From contig NZ_BAAFZV010000002.1 in the NCBI RefSeq assembly GCF_045866565.1, positions 434,001-498,000 on the forward strand: a DNA stretch of 64,000 nt, read 5' to 3'. Every line of letters begins with the position of its first letter. Positions within the stretch are counted from its first letter, which is position 1. The position numbers and the translations under genes were made by a program. This document shows, piece by piece, positions 8,818 to 18,537 of this stretch. The notes under the pieces were generated by a model. That model saw nothing but the letters and a program-made list of their open reading frames with translations, did not search any database and was not told the DNA's origin. Origin of the DNA: Cognatilysobacter claricitrinus. Lineage in GTDB: Bacteria; Pseudomonadota; Gammaproteobacteria; Xanthomonadales; Xanthomonadaceae.

Positions 8818-11148
8818 TCAGCCCACGCCGACGATGCCTTCAGGCGTCGCGCCGCTGCCCACGGCGGGTGGCTGGACAGACACCGGCATGACGATCTCGC
8901 AACGCACGCCATCGGCTTCAATTGCGTACAGCGTGCTCGCGCCGAGCTGGTAGGGCAGGGCGCGTTCGATCAGTTCGCGTCCGTAGCCGCCACCCTGCAC
9001 CGGTGCGTCGGGATCGATGCGCATACCGCTTTCTTTCCAGACCACCTTGAGCCGCGGCGCACCGTCATCGCCCGCGAGCAGCGTCCAGCGCACCTCGAGT
9101 CGCCCGTTCGCCGCCGACAACGCACCGTACTTGAGCGCGTTGGTCGCGAGTTCGTGCAGCGCGAGTGCGAGCGTCTGCACGGTGCCCGAGCGCAGGCGGA
9201 CGTTGGGCAGGCCATCGAGCACGACGCGGCCGTCGTCCTGCGCGGCGCGCACGCCGGAGATCGCGAACATCTCGGCCTGCAGGATTTCCTCGAATGTGAC
9301 GCGATCACTGTCGTCCAGCCGCGAGAGCAGCGACTGCGCGCGCGCGAGCGCGTCGAGCCGGTCGCGGAAGGTCGCACGGAAATCGACCAGGCCGCCGCTG
9401 TCTCGCGCCGTGCGGTCCGCTAGCGCACGAACCACCGCGAGCAGGTTGCGCGTGCGGTGCTGCAGTTCCGCGACCAGCACCGACTGGCGATGCTGCAGCG
9501 TCTTCATCTCGTGGATGTCGGTGCTCGAGCCGAGCCACGAATCGATGCGGCCTTCGACGTCGTGATGCGGCTCGGAACGGCTGCGGTGCCAGCGGTACGA
9601 CCCGTCGGCCGCGCGCAGGCGGTGTTCAATGTCGAGCCGGCCCGTGGCGTGCGCGGCGATCCATCGAGCGTGCGTGTGTTCGCGGTCCTCGTCGTGCACG
9701 ACATCCATCCAGCCGGTGCCGAGCATCTCGTCGCCGGACTGGCCCGTATACGTACTCCACTGCGGGCTTGCCCACGTGCGCTGGCCATGCGCGTCGGTAC
9801 GCCACAGCAGCTGTGGAACGCCCTGCACCAGGATGCGTTGCCTCGCTTCGCTGGCGGCCAGGGCGGCCTCGGCACGACGCGCATCGGTGACGTCGTTGAA
9901 CAGCACGCCGGCGAGGTCGTGATGGTGCTCGGCACGGAACACGCGGTACGCGAGCACGCGCCCGGTACGCGGCGCGAGCCACTCGAACTCTTCCGGTTCG
10001 CCGGTGTCGAGCACGCGCGCGACGACGTCGAGCCAGCGCGCATCGAACTCGGGATCGATTTCGCGCGCGGTGCGACCCAGCATCGCCTCGCCCACCATGT
10101 CGTCGGCGGCCGGGTTGCGTTCCACGTAGCGAAGGTCGACCACGCGATCGTCGTCGCGGCATGCCCGCACCACGTAGAACGCTTCGGACATGCTGCGGAA
10201 GAGGTCGCCGTAGCGACGCTCGTGCATGCGCAGGTCGTCGCGCGCCTGCACGAACCGCCGCTGCAGCTCGAACATCTGCAGCAGCAACAGCGCGAGCACC
10301 GATACGGTCGTGACCAGCCCGTACATGCGGCCGACGTAGACGCCGAGCTGGTAGCGCCCGGTGACCAGCAGGCCGCTGAGCGCAAGGTCGATCGCGTCCG
10401 CCGTGAGCGCGACGGCGATCCACAGGTCGATGAGGCGACGCTCGCGGGCGCGGCGCGCCATCAGCGCGATCGCGATGACGTGCAGTACCCACGCAAGGGC
10501 CAGGAGATGCAGCCGGGTCGCCGAGAAGCGCGAGCCGACGATCAGCGGCGGCAGCCAGCGATCCGAGACGACAGTGATGACCGCCAGCGAGGCGACGGCC
10601 GCGAAGGTGGCCGCGTATGCGTGGCTCGCGCGCACCGCCTGCGCGTTCGCCTTGCGCGACGCACTGAAGATGAAGCCGAGCACGAACAGCGGAAACACGC
10701 CGTGCCACGCCATCCACAGCCACGCGGGCGTCTGCCGGTTGCCGAACAGCGTTCCCGGCACGAAGGCGTCGGTCACGCTCAGGCCGTGCACCAGTGCGGC
10801 GGTGCCAGCGAACGCATAGCCGCAGCCGAGCCAGATGTAGGCCGACGACTGCAGCACGCGGTACTGCCCGTGCAGCAGCACCACCGTGAACAGCGACAGC
10901 GCGGCGATCGCGACGTCGTACGCCGTCATGAACGCCGGGATTGCCGGCCACTGGCGCGTCGCGAACGGCGCAGTCAGCAGGAACGCGACCGCGAGGATGC
11001 CCACCAGGATCCGCGCGACGCGGATGTCGCGTGGACGCGCCTTGAGGTTGCCCAGCAGCGGGAAGGCGCCCGGGTCGTGCATGTAGGCGGGAAGGTCGCG
11101 GGCCGGCATGGTGTCCTGGATCGGGGGCGACGGCTGCATCGAGCGCAT
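8818..11148 (-). CDS. Membrane HWE-family sensor histidine kinase (MASE4-like, PAS, PAS, HWE kinase)
   Basis: 776 residues. About seven hydrophobic segments fill residues 45-290 and resemble a MASE4 sensor. Two PAS folds follow (about 310-430 and 440-555, the second with WRTDAHGQRTWASPQW). The phosphoacceptor box AELQHRTRNLLAVV near 560 and the N-box LHELATNALKYGAL near 665 are diagnostic of HWE/HisKA_2 kinases, often light or stress sensors. There is no response regulator next to it; the regulator gene at 17277 is of the type these kinases use. Starts at 11139 or 11109 (AGGAC upstream of the latter) are also possible. Confidence 0.9.
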   Translation of the reverse strand: MRSMQPSPPIQDTMPARDLPAYMHDPGAFPLLGNLKARPRDIRVARILVGILAVAFLLTAPFATRQWPAIPAFMTAYDVAIAALSLFTVVLLHGQYRVLQSSAYIWLGCGYAFAGTAALVHGLSVTDAFVPGTLFGNRQTPAWLWMAWHGVFPLFVLGFIFSASRKANAQAVRASHAYAATFAAVASLAVITVVSDRWLPPLIVGSRFSATRLHLLALAWVLHVIAIALMARRARERRLIDLWIAVALTADAIDLALSGLLVTGRYQLGVYVGRMYGLVTTVSVLALLLLQMFELQRRFVQARDDLRMHERRYGDLFRSMSEAFYVVRACRDDDRVVDLRYVERNPAADDMVGEAMLGRTAREIDPEFDARWLDVVARVLDTGEPEEFEWLAPRTGRVLAYRVFRAEHHHDLAGVLFNDVTDARRAEAALAASEARQRILVQGVPQLLWRTDAHGQRTWASPQWSTYTGQSGDEMLGTGWMDVVHDEDREHTHARWIAAHATGRLDIEHRLRAADGSYRWHRSRSEPHHDVEGRIDSWLGSSTDIHEMKTLQHRQSVLVAELQHRTRNLLAVVRALADRTARDSGGLVDFRATFRDRLDALARAQSLLSRLDDSDRVTFEEILQAEMFAISGVRAAQDDGRVVLDGLPNVRLRSGTVQTLALALHELATNALKYGALSAANGRLEVRWTLLAGDDGAPRLKVVWKESGMRIDPDAPVQGGGYGRELIERALPYQLGASTLYAIEADGVRCEIVMPVSVQPPAVGSGATPEGIVGVG

Positions 11149-11424
11149 CGCGGCGACGCGACCTTAGCGCAGCGGCGGTGGCCGCCGCGCGGACCTGCGT
11201 CGCGCGTCGATGGATCGGTGCAGCGGCGGGCGTCGCGACGACAAGGTCGGCCGTCGACGTGAAGGCCGTCGATCGGCCGTCGGACGGCGTATGAAAGCGG
11301 TCGCGCTCTGCCACACTCGCACGCGCTCCGGCCGCTCGCGGCGGGAATGCCGCCACGGACGGGCGGGGCACGGAGGCGCGGGCCGGATCCGCGCAGACAC
11401 ACATGGACGCATAAGGAGATGGAC

Positions 11425-11889
11425 GTGTCGCAGAAACCGATCGCAATGGAACTGAGCGACGATCACCTGCATGCCGTGCGGTCCGCACTGGACCGCATCG
11501 AGACCGCGCTGCCCGCGCTGGTGGCACTCGACCCCGCCGAACGCCGGTTGCTGGTCACCATGGGTGCGAAGTCGGAAGCATTCGCGCGGCAGGCGTTGCG
11601 CGTGCTCGAGCACAACCCGAAGATCGTGCCGCCCGGATTCGATGTCGCCGGTGCGCAGGCCGACCTGCGCGCGGTGGAGCAGCTGCGGCCGTTGCTCGAG
11701 CGCGTGCAACATCTCGCCGCGCGCCTTGACGACACCGTCGCCGCACTCGGCAGCGACGTCATGGATGCCGCGTTTGAAGGCTATGCGCTGATCAAGCTGT
11801 CGGGCGGCGCGCTTGGCCTCGACGAACTGCGTCGCGAGCTGTCGAGCCGCGGGCGCTGCGATCGCAGGCGGTCGGCGGAAACGGCCTGA
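11425..11889 (+). CDS. Conserved hypothetical protein, all-helical
   Basis: 154 residues. I choose GTG 11425 because a perfect AAGGAG at 11413-11418 lies six bases before it, whereas the ATG at 11419 would touch that site. The sequence is a run of amphipathic helices (ELSDDHLHAVRSALDRIE, GYALIKLSGGALGLDELRREL) with no Cys and no membrane segment. It resembles uncharacterised proteobacterial proteins of this size; I cannot assign a function. It is divergent from the histidine kinase gene. Confidence 0.75.
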   Translation: MSQKPIAMELSDDHLHAVRSALDRIETALPALVALDPAERRLLVTMGAKSEAFARQALRVLEHNPKIVPPGFDVAGAQADLRAVEQLRPLLERVQHLAARLDDTVAALGSDVMDAAFEGYALIKLSGGALGLDELRRELSSRGRCDRRRSAETA

Positions 11890-11939
11890 TACCGTCGCGA
11901 AAAGGGTCGACGGACATCGCGTCCGCCGACCCGCATCGC

Positions 11940-12992
11940 TCATGCGGTGAGCGATTCGATGTCGATGACGAAACGGTACTTCACGTCGCTGCGCAGCATA
12001 CGCTCGTAGGCCTCGTTGATCTCCTGCGCGCGGATCATTTCGATGTCGGCCACGATGCCGTGCTCGGCGCAGAAGTCGAGCATCTCCTGCGTCTCCGGAA
12101 TGCCGCCGATCAGCGAGCCCGCGATCGAACGACGACCGAAGATCAGCACGCCGATGTTCGGGCTGGGATGTGGATGCTCGGGTACGCCGACCAGGCACAA
12201 CGTGCCGTCGCGCTTGAGCAGCGTGGTGAACGCGTCGAGCTGGTGGCTCGCCGCCACGGTGTCGAGGATGAAGTCGAAGCTGCGCGCGTGCGCGGCCATC
12301 GCGCCGGCGTCGCGCGACACCACGACCTCGTCCGCGCCCAGCGCATGCGCGTCCTGGCGCTTGCTCTCCGACGTGGTGAACGCGACGACATGCGCGCCCA
12401 TCGCGTGCGCGAGCTTGATGCCCATGTGGCCGAGCCCGCCGATGCCGACGATGCCGACCTTCTGCCCCGGCCCGACCTTCCAGTGCCGCAACGGCGAATA
12501 CGTGGTGATGCCGGCGCACAACAGCGGCGCCACCGCCGCGAGCTGCTCCTTGGGATGGCGGATGCGCAGGACGAAATGCTGGTCGACGGTAATCCGCTGC
12601 GAATAGCCGCCCAGCGTGTGGCCGGGTGGATCTTGGGTCGGACCGTTGTAGGTGCCGACGAATCCGTTCTCGCAGTACTGCTCCAGCCCTTCGGCGCAGG
12701 ACGCGCAGCGCTGGCAACTGCCGACCAGGCAGCCGACCCCGACCGTCTCGCCGACCGCGAAGCCGTTCACGTCGCTGCCGACCGCGCTCACCGTGCCGAC
12801 GATCTCGTGGCCCGGCACGCAGGGATAGCGCGTACCCGCCCACTCCGACTTCACGGTATGCAGGTCCGAGTGGCAGACGCCGCAGTACAGGATTTCGATC
12901 TGCACGTCGCGCGGGCCGACGGCGCGGCGCTGGATGTCGAGGGCGACCAGGGGTTTGTCGGCGGCGTGGGCGCCGTAGGCTTTGACGGACAT
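11940..12992 (-). CDS. Zinc-dependent NAD(P)-alcohol dehydrogenase (cinnamyl-alcohol dehydrogenase/YahK type)
   Basis: 350 residues of the medium-chain dehydrogenase family. The catalytic zinc ligands are visible in CGVCHSD (near 38) and GHEIVG (near 62), the structural zinc in the Cys cluster C-x2-C-x2-C-x7-C near 94-108, and the cofactor fold in GIGGLGHMG near 180. Length and motifs match YahK-type enzymes that reduce broad aldehydes with NADPH. It probably detoxifies aldehydes, which fits the nearby GFA and old yellow enzyme genes. Confidence 0.93.
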   Translation of the reverse strand: MSVKAYGAHAADKPLVALDIQRRAVGPRDVQIEILYCGVCHSDLHTVKSEWAGTRYPCVPGHEIVGTVSAVGSDVNGFAVGETVGVGCLVGSCQRCASCAEGLEQYCENGFVGTYNGPTQDPPGHTLGGYSQRITVDQHFVLRIRHPKEQLAAVAPLLCAGITTYSPLRHWKVGPGQKVGIVGIGGLGHMGIKLAHAMGAHVVAFTTSESKRQDAHALGADEVVVSRDAGAMAAHARSFDFILDTVAASHQLDAFTTLLKRDGTLCLVGVPEHPHPSPNIGVLIFGRRSIAGSLIGGIPETQEMLDFCAEHGIVADIEMIRAQEINEAYERMLRSDVKYRFVIDIESLTA

Positions 12993-13093
12993 GGCGGGAT
13001 CCTGCGGGCGGCGGACGAAGCCCCGAAGGCTACGACGCTCCGCGTTACACCGCAGCGACGCCGGCGCGCCGATGCATTCCAGCCGTGCCGCGC

Positions 13094-13123
13094 AAAAAAA
13101 AAAGGGCCGGCGAACCGGCCCTT
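13094..13123 (-). terminator. Rho-independent terminator of the RcnB-like gene
   Basis: Read on the minus strand: stem AAGGGCCGG, loop TTCG, stem CCGGCCCTT, then about ten T residues. It starts 17 bases past the stop of the RcnB-like gene. This is the clearest intrinsic terminator in the window; its A10 tract on plus is part of it. Confidence 0.93.
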
Positions 13124-13140
13124 CCAGACGCATGACCGAC

Positions 13141-13692
13141 TCAGCGGAAGATGCCGTACAGCACGTCGGCAATGACCCCCGACGCCACCGACACCATGTA
13201 CGCATCGCCGTCCACGCGCACCCAGCGGTAGCCGCGCGGCGGCAGGCGCAGCTGGTAGGCATGCGGGTCGATGTAGTACTGGCTCACATAGAACGGCGGC
13301 GGCATGCGCGTGCCGACGTGCCAGCGCTGCACCGCATAGCCGCGTGGCGCGACGTAGGCGTAGGCCGGGCGATAGACACGACGCGGCGTGTAACGCGGGG
13401 CATAGCGATTGTCGTAGCGGTTGTCGTAACGATTGTCGTAGCGGTTGTCGTAGCGGGACGACGAGCTGTAGCGATGGTCGTTGTCGTAACGCTCGTCGTG
13501 GTGGCGACGCTCGTCGTGATCGCGATCGTGGTCGTCGTCATTGCGGCGATCGTCGCGGCGGTCGTCATGCGACGCGTGGCGGTCGTTGCCGCGGTCGTCG
13601 TGGCGGTCCGCGGCGGCGGCAGGCAGTGCGATCGCGGACGCGGTCGCGAGGAGCAGCGCTGCGCCCAGTGCGGTGATCTTGGTCATCTTCAT
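13141..13692 (-). CDS. RcnB-family periplasmic protein with Asp/His/Arg-rich repeat region
   Basis: 183 residues from ATG 13692. A signal peptide ends near PAAAAD. Residues 30-100 are extremely rich in Asp, His and Arg and include a run of YDNR units. The last 85 residues (RGYAVQRWHVGTRMPPPFY, then LPPRGYRWVRVDGDAYMV) match the RcnB domain. In E. coli RcnB takes part in nickel/cobalt homeostasis; the His/Asp-rich region could bind metal, but that is inference. Nothing here shows an adjacent RcnA exporter. Confidence 0.88.
   Translation of the reverse strand: MKMTKITALGAALLLATASAIALPAAAADRHDDRGNDRHASHDDRRDDRRNDDDHDRDHDERRHHDERYDNDHRYSSSSRYDNRYDNRYDNRYDNRYAPRYTPRRVYRPAYAYVAPRGYAVQRWHVGTRMPPPFYVSQYYIDPHAYQLRLPPRGYRWVRVDGDAYMVSVASGVIADVLYGIFR
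13405..13452 (-). repeat. Four tandem 12-bp repeats coding YDNR
   Basis: Four consecutive 12-base units (GCGATTGTCGTA and near copies on plus) encode four YDNR units in frame inside the RcnB-like protein. Because the unit is a multiple of three, slippage would change protein length without breaking the frame. Confidence 0.9.
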
Positions 13693-13956
13693 CGGGTCTC
13701 TCGGTGCGGGGATCGCAGGCGCAGCTTCCGCAAGAGCGGCCGTATCGAAACTGAATAGGTCGGGGTGCGCGTACTGCCGGTTCAGCCGCCGGTTGCCGCG
13801 CTGAAGCGACGGCGTGACGCCGGCGACCTCGATGTCAACCGAAGGTGACCCGATGCGTGGGGAGCGCCGACGCAACGACGCGCGCGCATCCGTCGCAGCC
13901 CTTCTCTGGCGGACGTCGGGGGCCTGGCGTCGCGAACCGGCCGCGACCCCGCAACT

Positions 13957-14310
13957 TCACGGACGCGGTGGCGTCGTCGCGCTGCCCGAGCTCGAGCTGC
14001 CCGAGTCATCGTCGTCGCCGGACGAGGTATCCGACGACTGCGACGAGCTCGACGTGCCGGAATCCGAGCCGGCGAGGTTGGCGCGGCCCGTCAGCACGGA
14101 CGAACCGCCCGCGCCGGATCGCCCGCGCACGTCGTCCGAGGTGCCGATGGCGCTGTACGCACCGACCGCGAGCGGGCTCGGGTTCGGGCGCGCGTTCGCG
14201 CCGGTCATGGGATTGGACGCGGGCGGTGTGTTGGCCGACGTGGTTTCGGTCGTCGCGCAGGCGGTCAGCGCCGCAAGCATGGCGGGAAGGAGCAGGCGGT
14301 GCGGACGCAT
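13957..14310 (-). CDS. Small low-complexity lipoprotein
   Basis: 117 residues with a lipoprotein signal (MLAALTAC, lipobox LTAC). The mature part has no hydrophobic core; it is rich in Ser, Gly, Asp and Thr and ends in a stretch of Ser/Asp residues and PPRP, so it is likely disordered at the cell surface or in the periplasm. No family recognised. Confidence 0.65.
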   Translation of the reverse strand: MRPHRLLLPAMLAALTACATTETTSANTPPASNPMTGANARPNPSPLAVGAYSAIGTSDDVRGRSGAGGSSVLTGRANLAGSDSGTSSSSQSSDTSSGDDDDSGSSSSGSATTPPRP

Positions 14311-14519
14311 GGGGAGCCTCCGGGGTGCGGCGTCCGGGCCGATCCCGGCGCCGCGTCTACGCTAGTCCCCGGGGCATCAGGGGCAGGCGAAGATCCGGTG
14401 GCGCGGGCGAGGCACCGATCGTTGCGCCTGGCACGGCAGTGCGCGCTTCGCACCGCGGTTGTTGATGCGACGTTGAGCCCGTGTCGACCAGCATGCGGCT
14501 TTCGTCGCGGGCTGCCGAC

Positions 14520-15029
14520 ATGCGCATCGAAGGGTCATGCCACTGCGGACAGGTGCGCTTCTCGTGCGACGCGCCATCACCGGCGCCGTACCAGATCTGC
14601 TACTGCTCGATCTGCCGCAAGACCGCGGGCGGAAGCGGCGGTGCGATCAACCTCGGCGCACGTTCGGACACGCTGCAGGTTGAAGGTCGCGAGCACCTGG
14701 GCATCTACCACGCGCGCATTCGCCAGGAAGACGGCAGCGTGCATACGAGCAGCGGGCAACGGCACTTCTGCACCGGCTGCGGCAGCGCGCTGTGGCTGTT
14801 CGATCCGCAGTGGCCGGAACTGGTGCACCCGCACGCGTCTGCAATCGACACGCCGCTGCCCACGCCACCCGAGCGCGTCCACATGATGCTCGGTTCGAAG
14901 GCGAACTGGGTGCACGTGCCGAGCGGCAAGTACGACGCGCACGCCGACGAGTACCCGGATGAATCGCTCGAGGACTGGCATCGTCGCCACGGCATGTACG
15001 ACGGCGACGATGCTCCGAAAAGCGACTGA
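14520..15029 (+). CDS. GFA-family protein (glutathione-dependent formaldehyde-activating enzyme-like)
   Basis: 169 residues from ATG 14520, the start that places the CHCG motif near the N-terminus as in the family; an in-frame ATG at 14481 exists. Zinc-binding Cys are seen in GSCHCGQVRF, CYCSICRKTAGG and FCTGCGSALW. Family members bind zinc and are named for a role in adding formaldehyde to glutathione, though most have unproven activity. It sits next to an alkene reductase, suggesting electrophile metabolism. Confidence 0.9.
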   Translation: MRIEGSCHCGQVRFSCDAPSPAPYQICYCSICRKTAGGSGGAINLGARSDTLQVEGREHLGIYHARIRQEDGSVHTSSGQRHFCTGCGSALWLFDPQWPELVHPHASAIDTPLPTPPERVHMMLGSKANWVHVPSGKYDAHADEYPDESLEDWHRRHGMYDGDDAPKSD

Positions 15030-15040
15030 GGTCGCCGGGA

Positions 15041-16153
15041 TCAGCCCGGCAGCGACGGATAGTCGACGTAGCCCTTGGCGCCGCCGCTATAGAACGTGTC
15101 GGGGTCCGGCTCCGCCAGCGCCGCGCCTTCGCGGAAGCGGCGCACGAGGTCGGGATTGGAGATGAACAAGCGCCCGAACGCCACCGCGTCGGCACGGCCT
15201 TGCCGCACCGCGGCCTGCGCCATGTCGAGGTCGTAGCCGTTGTTGACGATCCACGCGCCGCGAAAGCGCGAACGCAGCGACTCGTAGTCGAACGTCTGCA
15301 CGTCGCGCGGTCCGCCAGTCGCGCCTTCGACGACATGCACGTAGGCAACGTTCAAGGCATCCAGCCGTTCGACCGCTCGCTCGAACAGCGGTTGCGGGTT
15401 GGAGTCGGCGATGTCGTTCGAGCCGGTGACCGGTGCAAGCCGCACGCCCACGCGATCGGCGCCAATCGCCTTGACCACCGCCGCGGTCACCTCATGCAGG
15501 AAGCGCGTGCGGTTCTCGATGCTCCCGCCGTAAGCGTCGTCGCGCAGGTTGGTGCGGTCGCGCATGAACTGGTCGATCAGGTAACCATTGGCGGCATGGA
15601 TCTCGACGCCGTCGAAACCCGCGTCGATCACGTTGCGCGCGGCGGCGGCGAAGTCGGCGACGATGCCGGGAATTTCCTCGATGGCGAGCGCGCGCGGTTC
15701 GGACACGTCGACGAAGCCTTCGGGCGTGAACGTCTTCGTGTTCGCGCGTACGGCGCTGGGTGCGACAGGCACTTCGCCCGGCGGCAGCAGGCTGGTGTGC
15801 GAGATGCGCCCGACGTGCCACAGCTGCACGACGATGCGTCCGCCGCGGCGATGCACCTCGTCGGTCACTTTGCGCCACCCTTCGATCTGCGCAGCGGTGA
15901 ACAGTCCGGGCGTACTGATGTAGCCCTGCGCGAGCGGGTTGATCTGCGTGGCCTCGGTGATGATCAGCCCCGCGCTCGCGCGCTGGCCGTAGTAGTCGAC
16001 CGCCAGCGGCGACGGCACCAGGCCTTCGACGGCGCGGCTGCGGGTGAGCGGCGCCATCACCACGCGGTTGGCGAGGTCGAGCGCGCCGATGCGGATCGGG
16101 TCGAACAGCGACGGCGCGTGTGCGTCGACGACGGGTTGTGCGGACGGTGACAT
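15041..16153 (-). CDS. Old yellow enzyme / alkene reductase (NemA-like)
   Basis: 370 residues, FMN-dependent TIM barrel. MAPLTRSRA near residue 33, QLWHVGRISH near 112, EIHAANGYLIDQFMRDRTN near 195 with the His-Asn substrate pair, and AFGRLFISNPDLV near 335 are hallmarks of the class I OYE family, which reduces activated C=C bonds, N-ethylmaleimide and nitro compounds with NADPH. Convergent with the GFA gene, ends 11 bases apart. Confidence 0.95.
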   Translation of the reverse strand: MSPSAQPVVDAHAPSLFDPIRIGALDLANRVVMAPLTRSRAVEGLVPSPLAVDYYGQRASAGLIITEATQINPLAQGYISTPGLFTAAQIEGWRKVTDEVHRRGGRIVVQLWHVGRISHTSLLPPGEVPVAPSAVRANTKTFTPEGFVDVSEPRALAIEEIPGIVADFAAAARNVIDAGFDGVEIHAANGYLIDQFMRDRTNLRDDAYGGSIENRTRFLHEVTAAVVKAIGADRVGVRLAPVTGSNDIADSNPQPLFERAVERLDALNVAYVHVVEGATGGPRDVQTFDYESLRSRFRGAWIVNNGYDLDMAQAAVRQGRADAVAFGRLFISNPDLVRRFREGAALAEPDPDTFYSGGAKGYVDYPSLPG

Positions 16154-16413
16154 GCGGCGGCCTGGAATGATGTTGGGGGGGGTCAACACTGGGGCCGCGG
16201 ACGTGGCGTGACAGTCGTCGCCACGTGCACGCTGCGTTGCGCCGGCGCCACCTATCGACGACCACTGCTCGAAAACCGCTGCATTCGTTGCGTCCGGCTC
16301 GCGGCATAGCGCGCGCCTATCGGAGCGATGGATACAAATGACGTGACTGTCGGCGTCGAAATCCGCAGGCTTGCGCACCGAAGCGGCGCACGCCGCGCCT
16401 GAAGGAAACAGCC

Positions 16414-16839
<426 letters not shown>

Positions 16840-17276
16840 CGCGATCGCCGGGTAGGGAATGCGGCATCGATATCGCCGTTGCACGGCCGCCGTGCTTGCT
16901 CGGACGGCGCGACGGCCGATGTTCGTCATGTTGCTGCGGTCGCGCCTGATCCAGCGGCCGGGTTATCGCTTCGTTCGTGCGGAACTCGTGCGTGTGCCCG
17001 CCGTGCGTGCTCGGAGGGTCGCCCGGCGAGCGCCGGCGGCCGGTCTGTCCAGCGGTGGCCGCCGCTCTCGGCGTGGGCTGTCGAACCTAACAAAGGTCTT
17101 TCCCGCTGGGGCCAGCGGCGGCCGTCAGCCGCGCGCCGTATCGGTCGCGAGTGTTCCGCACCGCATACCCCCCGCCCGGAACCCGCCGTGCGGACTGGTT
17201 GAACGGCTCATGCCCGTCGTCGCCCCGTGAGGCGCGTCGGTCGACACCGGGGCCCGGCGTTCGATAGATTGCAGCG
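16840..17276. other. 437-base intergenic region without a supported gene
   Basis: The region between ohr and the response regulator gene holds only shadow frames with no ribosome site and no protein-like composition. A short perfect palindrome CGCTGG-GG-CCAGCG lies near 17105. I see no clear promoter, terminator or RNA. Confidence 0.5.
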
Positions 17277-17915
17277 ATGAACGCCGCCATGCTCGATCGG
17301 ACCCGCGCCCCGGGCCGGCTGCTCGTCGTCGAAGACGAGTACCTCATCGCCGACGAGATGCGTCGCGATCTCGAAGCGCTGGGCGCGAACGTGATCGGTC
17401 CCGCGCCGAACGTCGCCACCGCGATTTCGCTCATGCGTGGCGGGGCAATCGACGGCGCGATCCTCGACATCAACCTCGCCGGCGAAACCGTATTCCCGGT
17501 CGCTGCCGCGCTCGAGGAACGCCGCATACCGTTCGTGTTCTGGACAGCCTACGAATCGTGGACGCTGCCCAGCGAGTTTCGCGACCGTCCGCGTCTCGCC
17601 AAGCCCTCGAGCGCCGAAGAAGCGCTGCGCTGGCTGCGGCCGATGCCGGTCATCGAAACGGTGCAACCGCCGGTGCGTCGCCGCCCCGCGCAGGCACTGG
17701 CCGATGTCTTCGTGACTGCGCACGGCGACTATCTGTTCCGGCTGCACGCCGGCGGCATGCCGCAGGAAACCGACCTCGCGTGGGTCGGCCTGGCGAGCAT
17801 CGACCCCGCGCAGTGGAGCGTGAAGCTGCGCATGGGCGTCGAGCCGGGTGTTTTCTATCGCGTGCCGCCGCGTTACCTGCAGGGGCTGTGGTCGGAACTT
17901 GCGGTCATCGGTTGA
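17277..17915 (+). CDS. Response regulator with single receiver domain and C-terminal extension
   Basis: 212 residues. The receiver covers about 14-125: acidic pair VVEDEYLIADE, phospho-acceptor in GAILDINLAGE near 64, Thr in FWTAYES and Lys in RLAKPSS. This is the compact FixJ-less type that works with HWE kinases. Residues 135-212 form an extension of about 75 residues (FVTAHGDYLFRLHAGGMPQE) that I do not recognise. The HWE kinase gene at 8818-11148 is a candidate partner (inference from class). Confidence 0.85.
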   Translation: MNAAMLDRTRAPGRLLVVEDEYLIADEMRRDLEALGANVIGPAPNVATAISLMRGGAIDGAILDINLAGETVFPVAAALEERRIPFVFWTAYESWTLPSEFRDRPRLAKPSSAEEALRWLRPMPVIETVQPPVRRRPAQALADVFVTAHGDYLFRLHAGGMPQETDLAWVGLASIDPAQWSVKLRMGVEPGVFYRVPPRYLQGLWSELAVIG

Positions 17916-17949
17916 ACGGTGCGCAAGGCGCCACGCGCGTGAGCCACGA

Positions 17950-18534
17950 ATGACGCCTCGTCTGCTGATGACGCCGCGCTCGCATTTCTCGCGCAAGGTG
18001 CGGTTGCTGGCCGATGGCCTTGGCATCGCGCTTGATCTGGCGGATGCGGGGAACGTCGCGGACGCCGATCCCAAGCCGTTCGGCCCGAACCCGCTGATGA
18101 AGGTGCCGACGCTGATCGACGGCGACCGCATCGTGTTCGACTCCGACCACATCGCCGCGTGGCTGGTACGCAGTCGTGATCCGCAGGATCGCTTCGACGT
18201 CCTCACGACCGATCCCGACGTGCTCAACGCACGCGCCGTGATGAACGGAATGATGGCGATGGGGGTCGAACTGGTGCTCGCCGCGCGCACGGGACTCGAC
18301 GTGGCGCATCCACGCTTCGAGAAAATGCGGCATGCGATCGATGCGGGACTGGACTGGCTGGAGGCGCGCGCATCGCTGTTTGCCGATGCGCCGACGTACC
18401 TCGGCCTGCACCTGGTCGCGATGTGCGACCACCTCGCGCTGTACGGGCTTGCGCGGCGGGATCGTCCGTCGCTCGCGACGCATGTCGAAGCGCTCACCCG
18501 CTTGCCGTGGGTGAGCGCCTCACGTCCGACGTAA
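17950..18534 (+). CDS. Glutathione S-transferase-like protein
   Basis: 194 residues from ATG 17950. The N-terminal half is thioredoxin-like (SHFSRKVRLLADGLGI, GPNPLMKVPTLIDGDRIVFDSDHIAAWL), including the cis-Pro VPTL turn and the SDHI glutathione gamma-Glu contact. The C-terminal half is helical. The catalytic Ser/Cys position is SHFS. It follows the response regulator by 34 bases and converges on the peroxiredoxin gene. Confidence 0.85.
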   Translation: MTPRLLMTPRSHFSRKVRLLADGLGIALDLADAGNVADADPKPFGPNPLMKVPTLIDGDRIVFDSDHIAAWLVRSRDPQDRFDVLTTDPDVLNARAVMNGMMAMGVELVLAARTGLDVAHPRFEKMRHAIDAGLDWLEARASLFADAPTYLGLHLVAMCDHLALYGLARRDRPSLATHVEALTRLPWVSASRPT

Positions 18535-18537
18535 CGC

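Noticed and set aside
9457..11262. Plus-strand open frame opposite the histidine kinase gene
   Set aside because: Composition is Arg/Ala/His-rich with no domain and it is a shadow of the HWE kinase.
11240..11290. Three near copies of GGCCGTCG between the kinase gene and the hypothetical gene
   Set aside because: Short and GC-biased; could be an operator but nothing links it to a regulator.
13094..13103. A10 homopolymer as a phase-variation tract
   Set aside because: It is the U-tract of the RcnB gene terminator, not within a coding frame.
13405..13452. CRISPR-like tandem repeats
   Set aside because: 12-bp units without spacers, inside a coding sequence, so not a CRISPR array.
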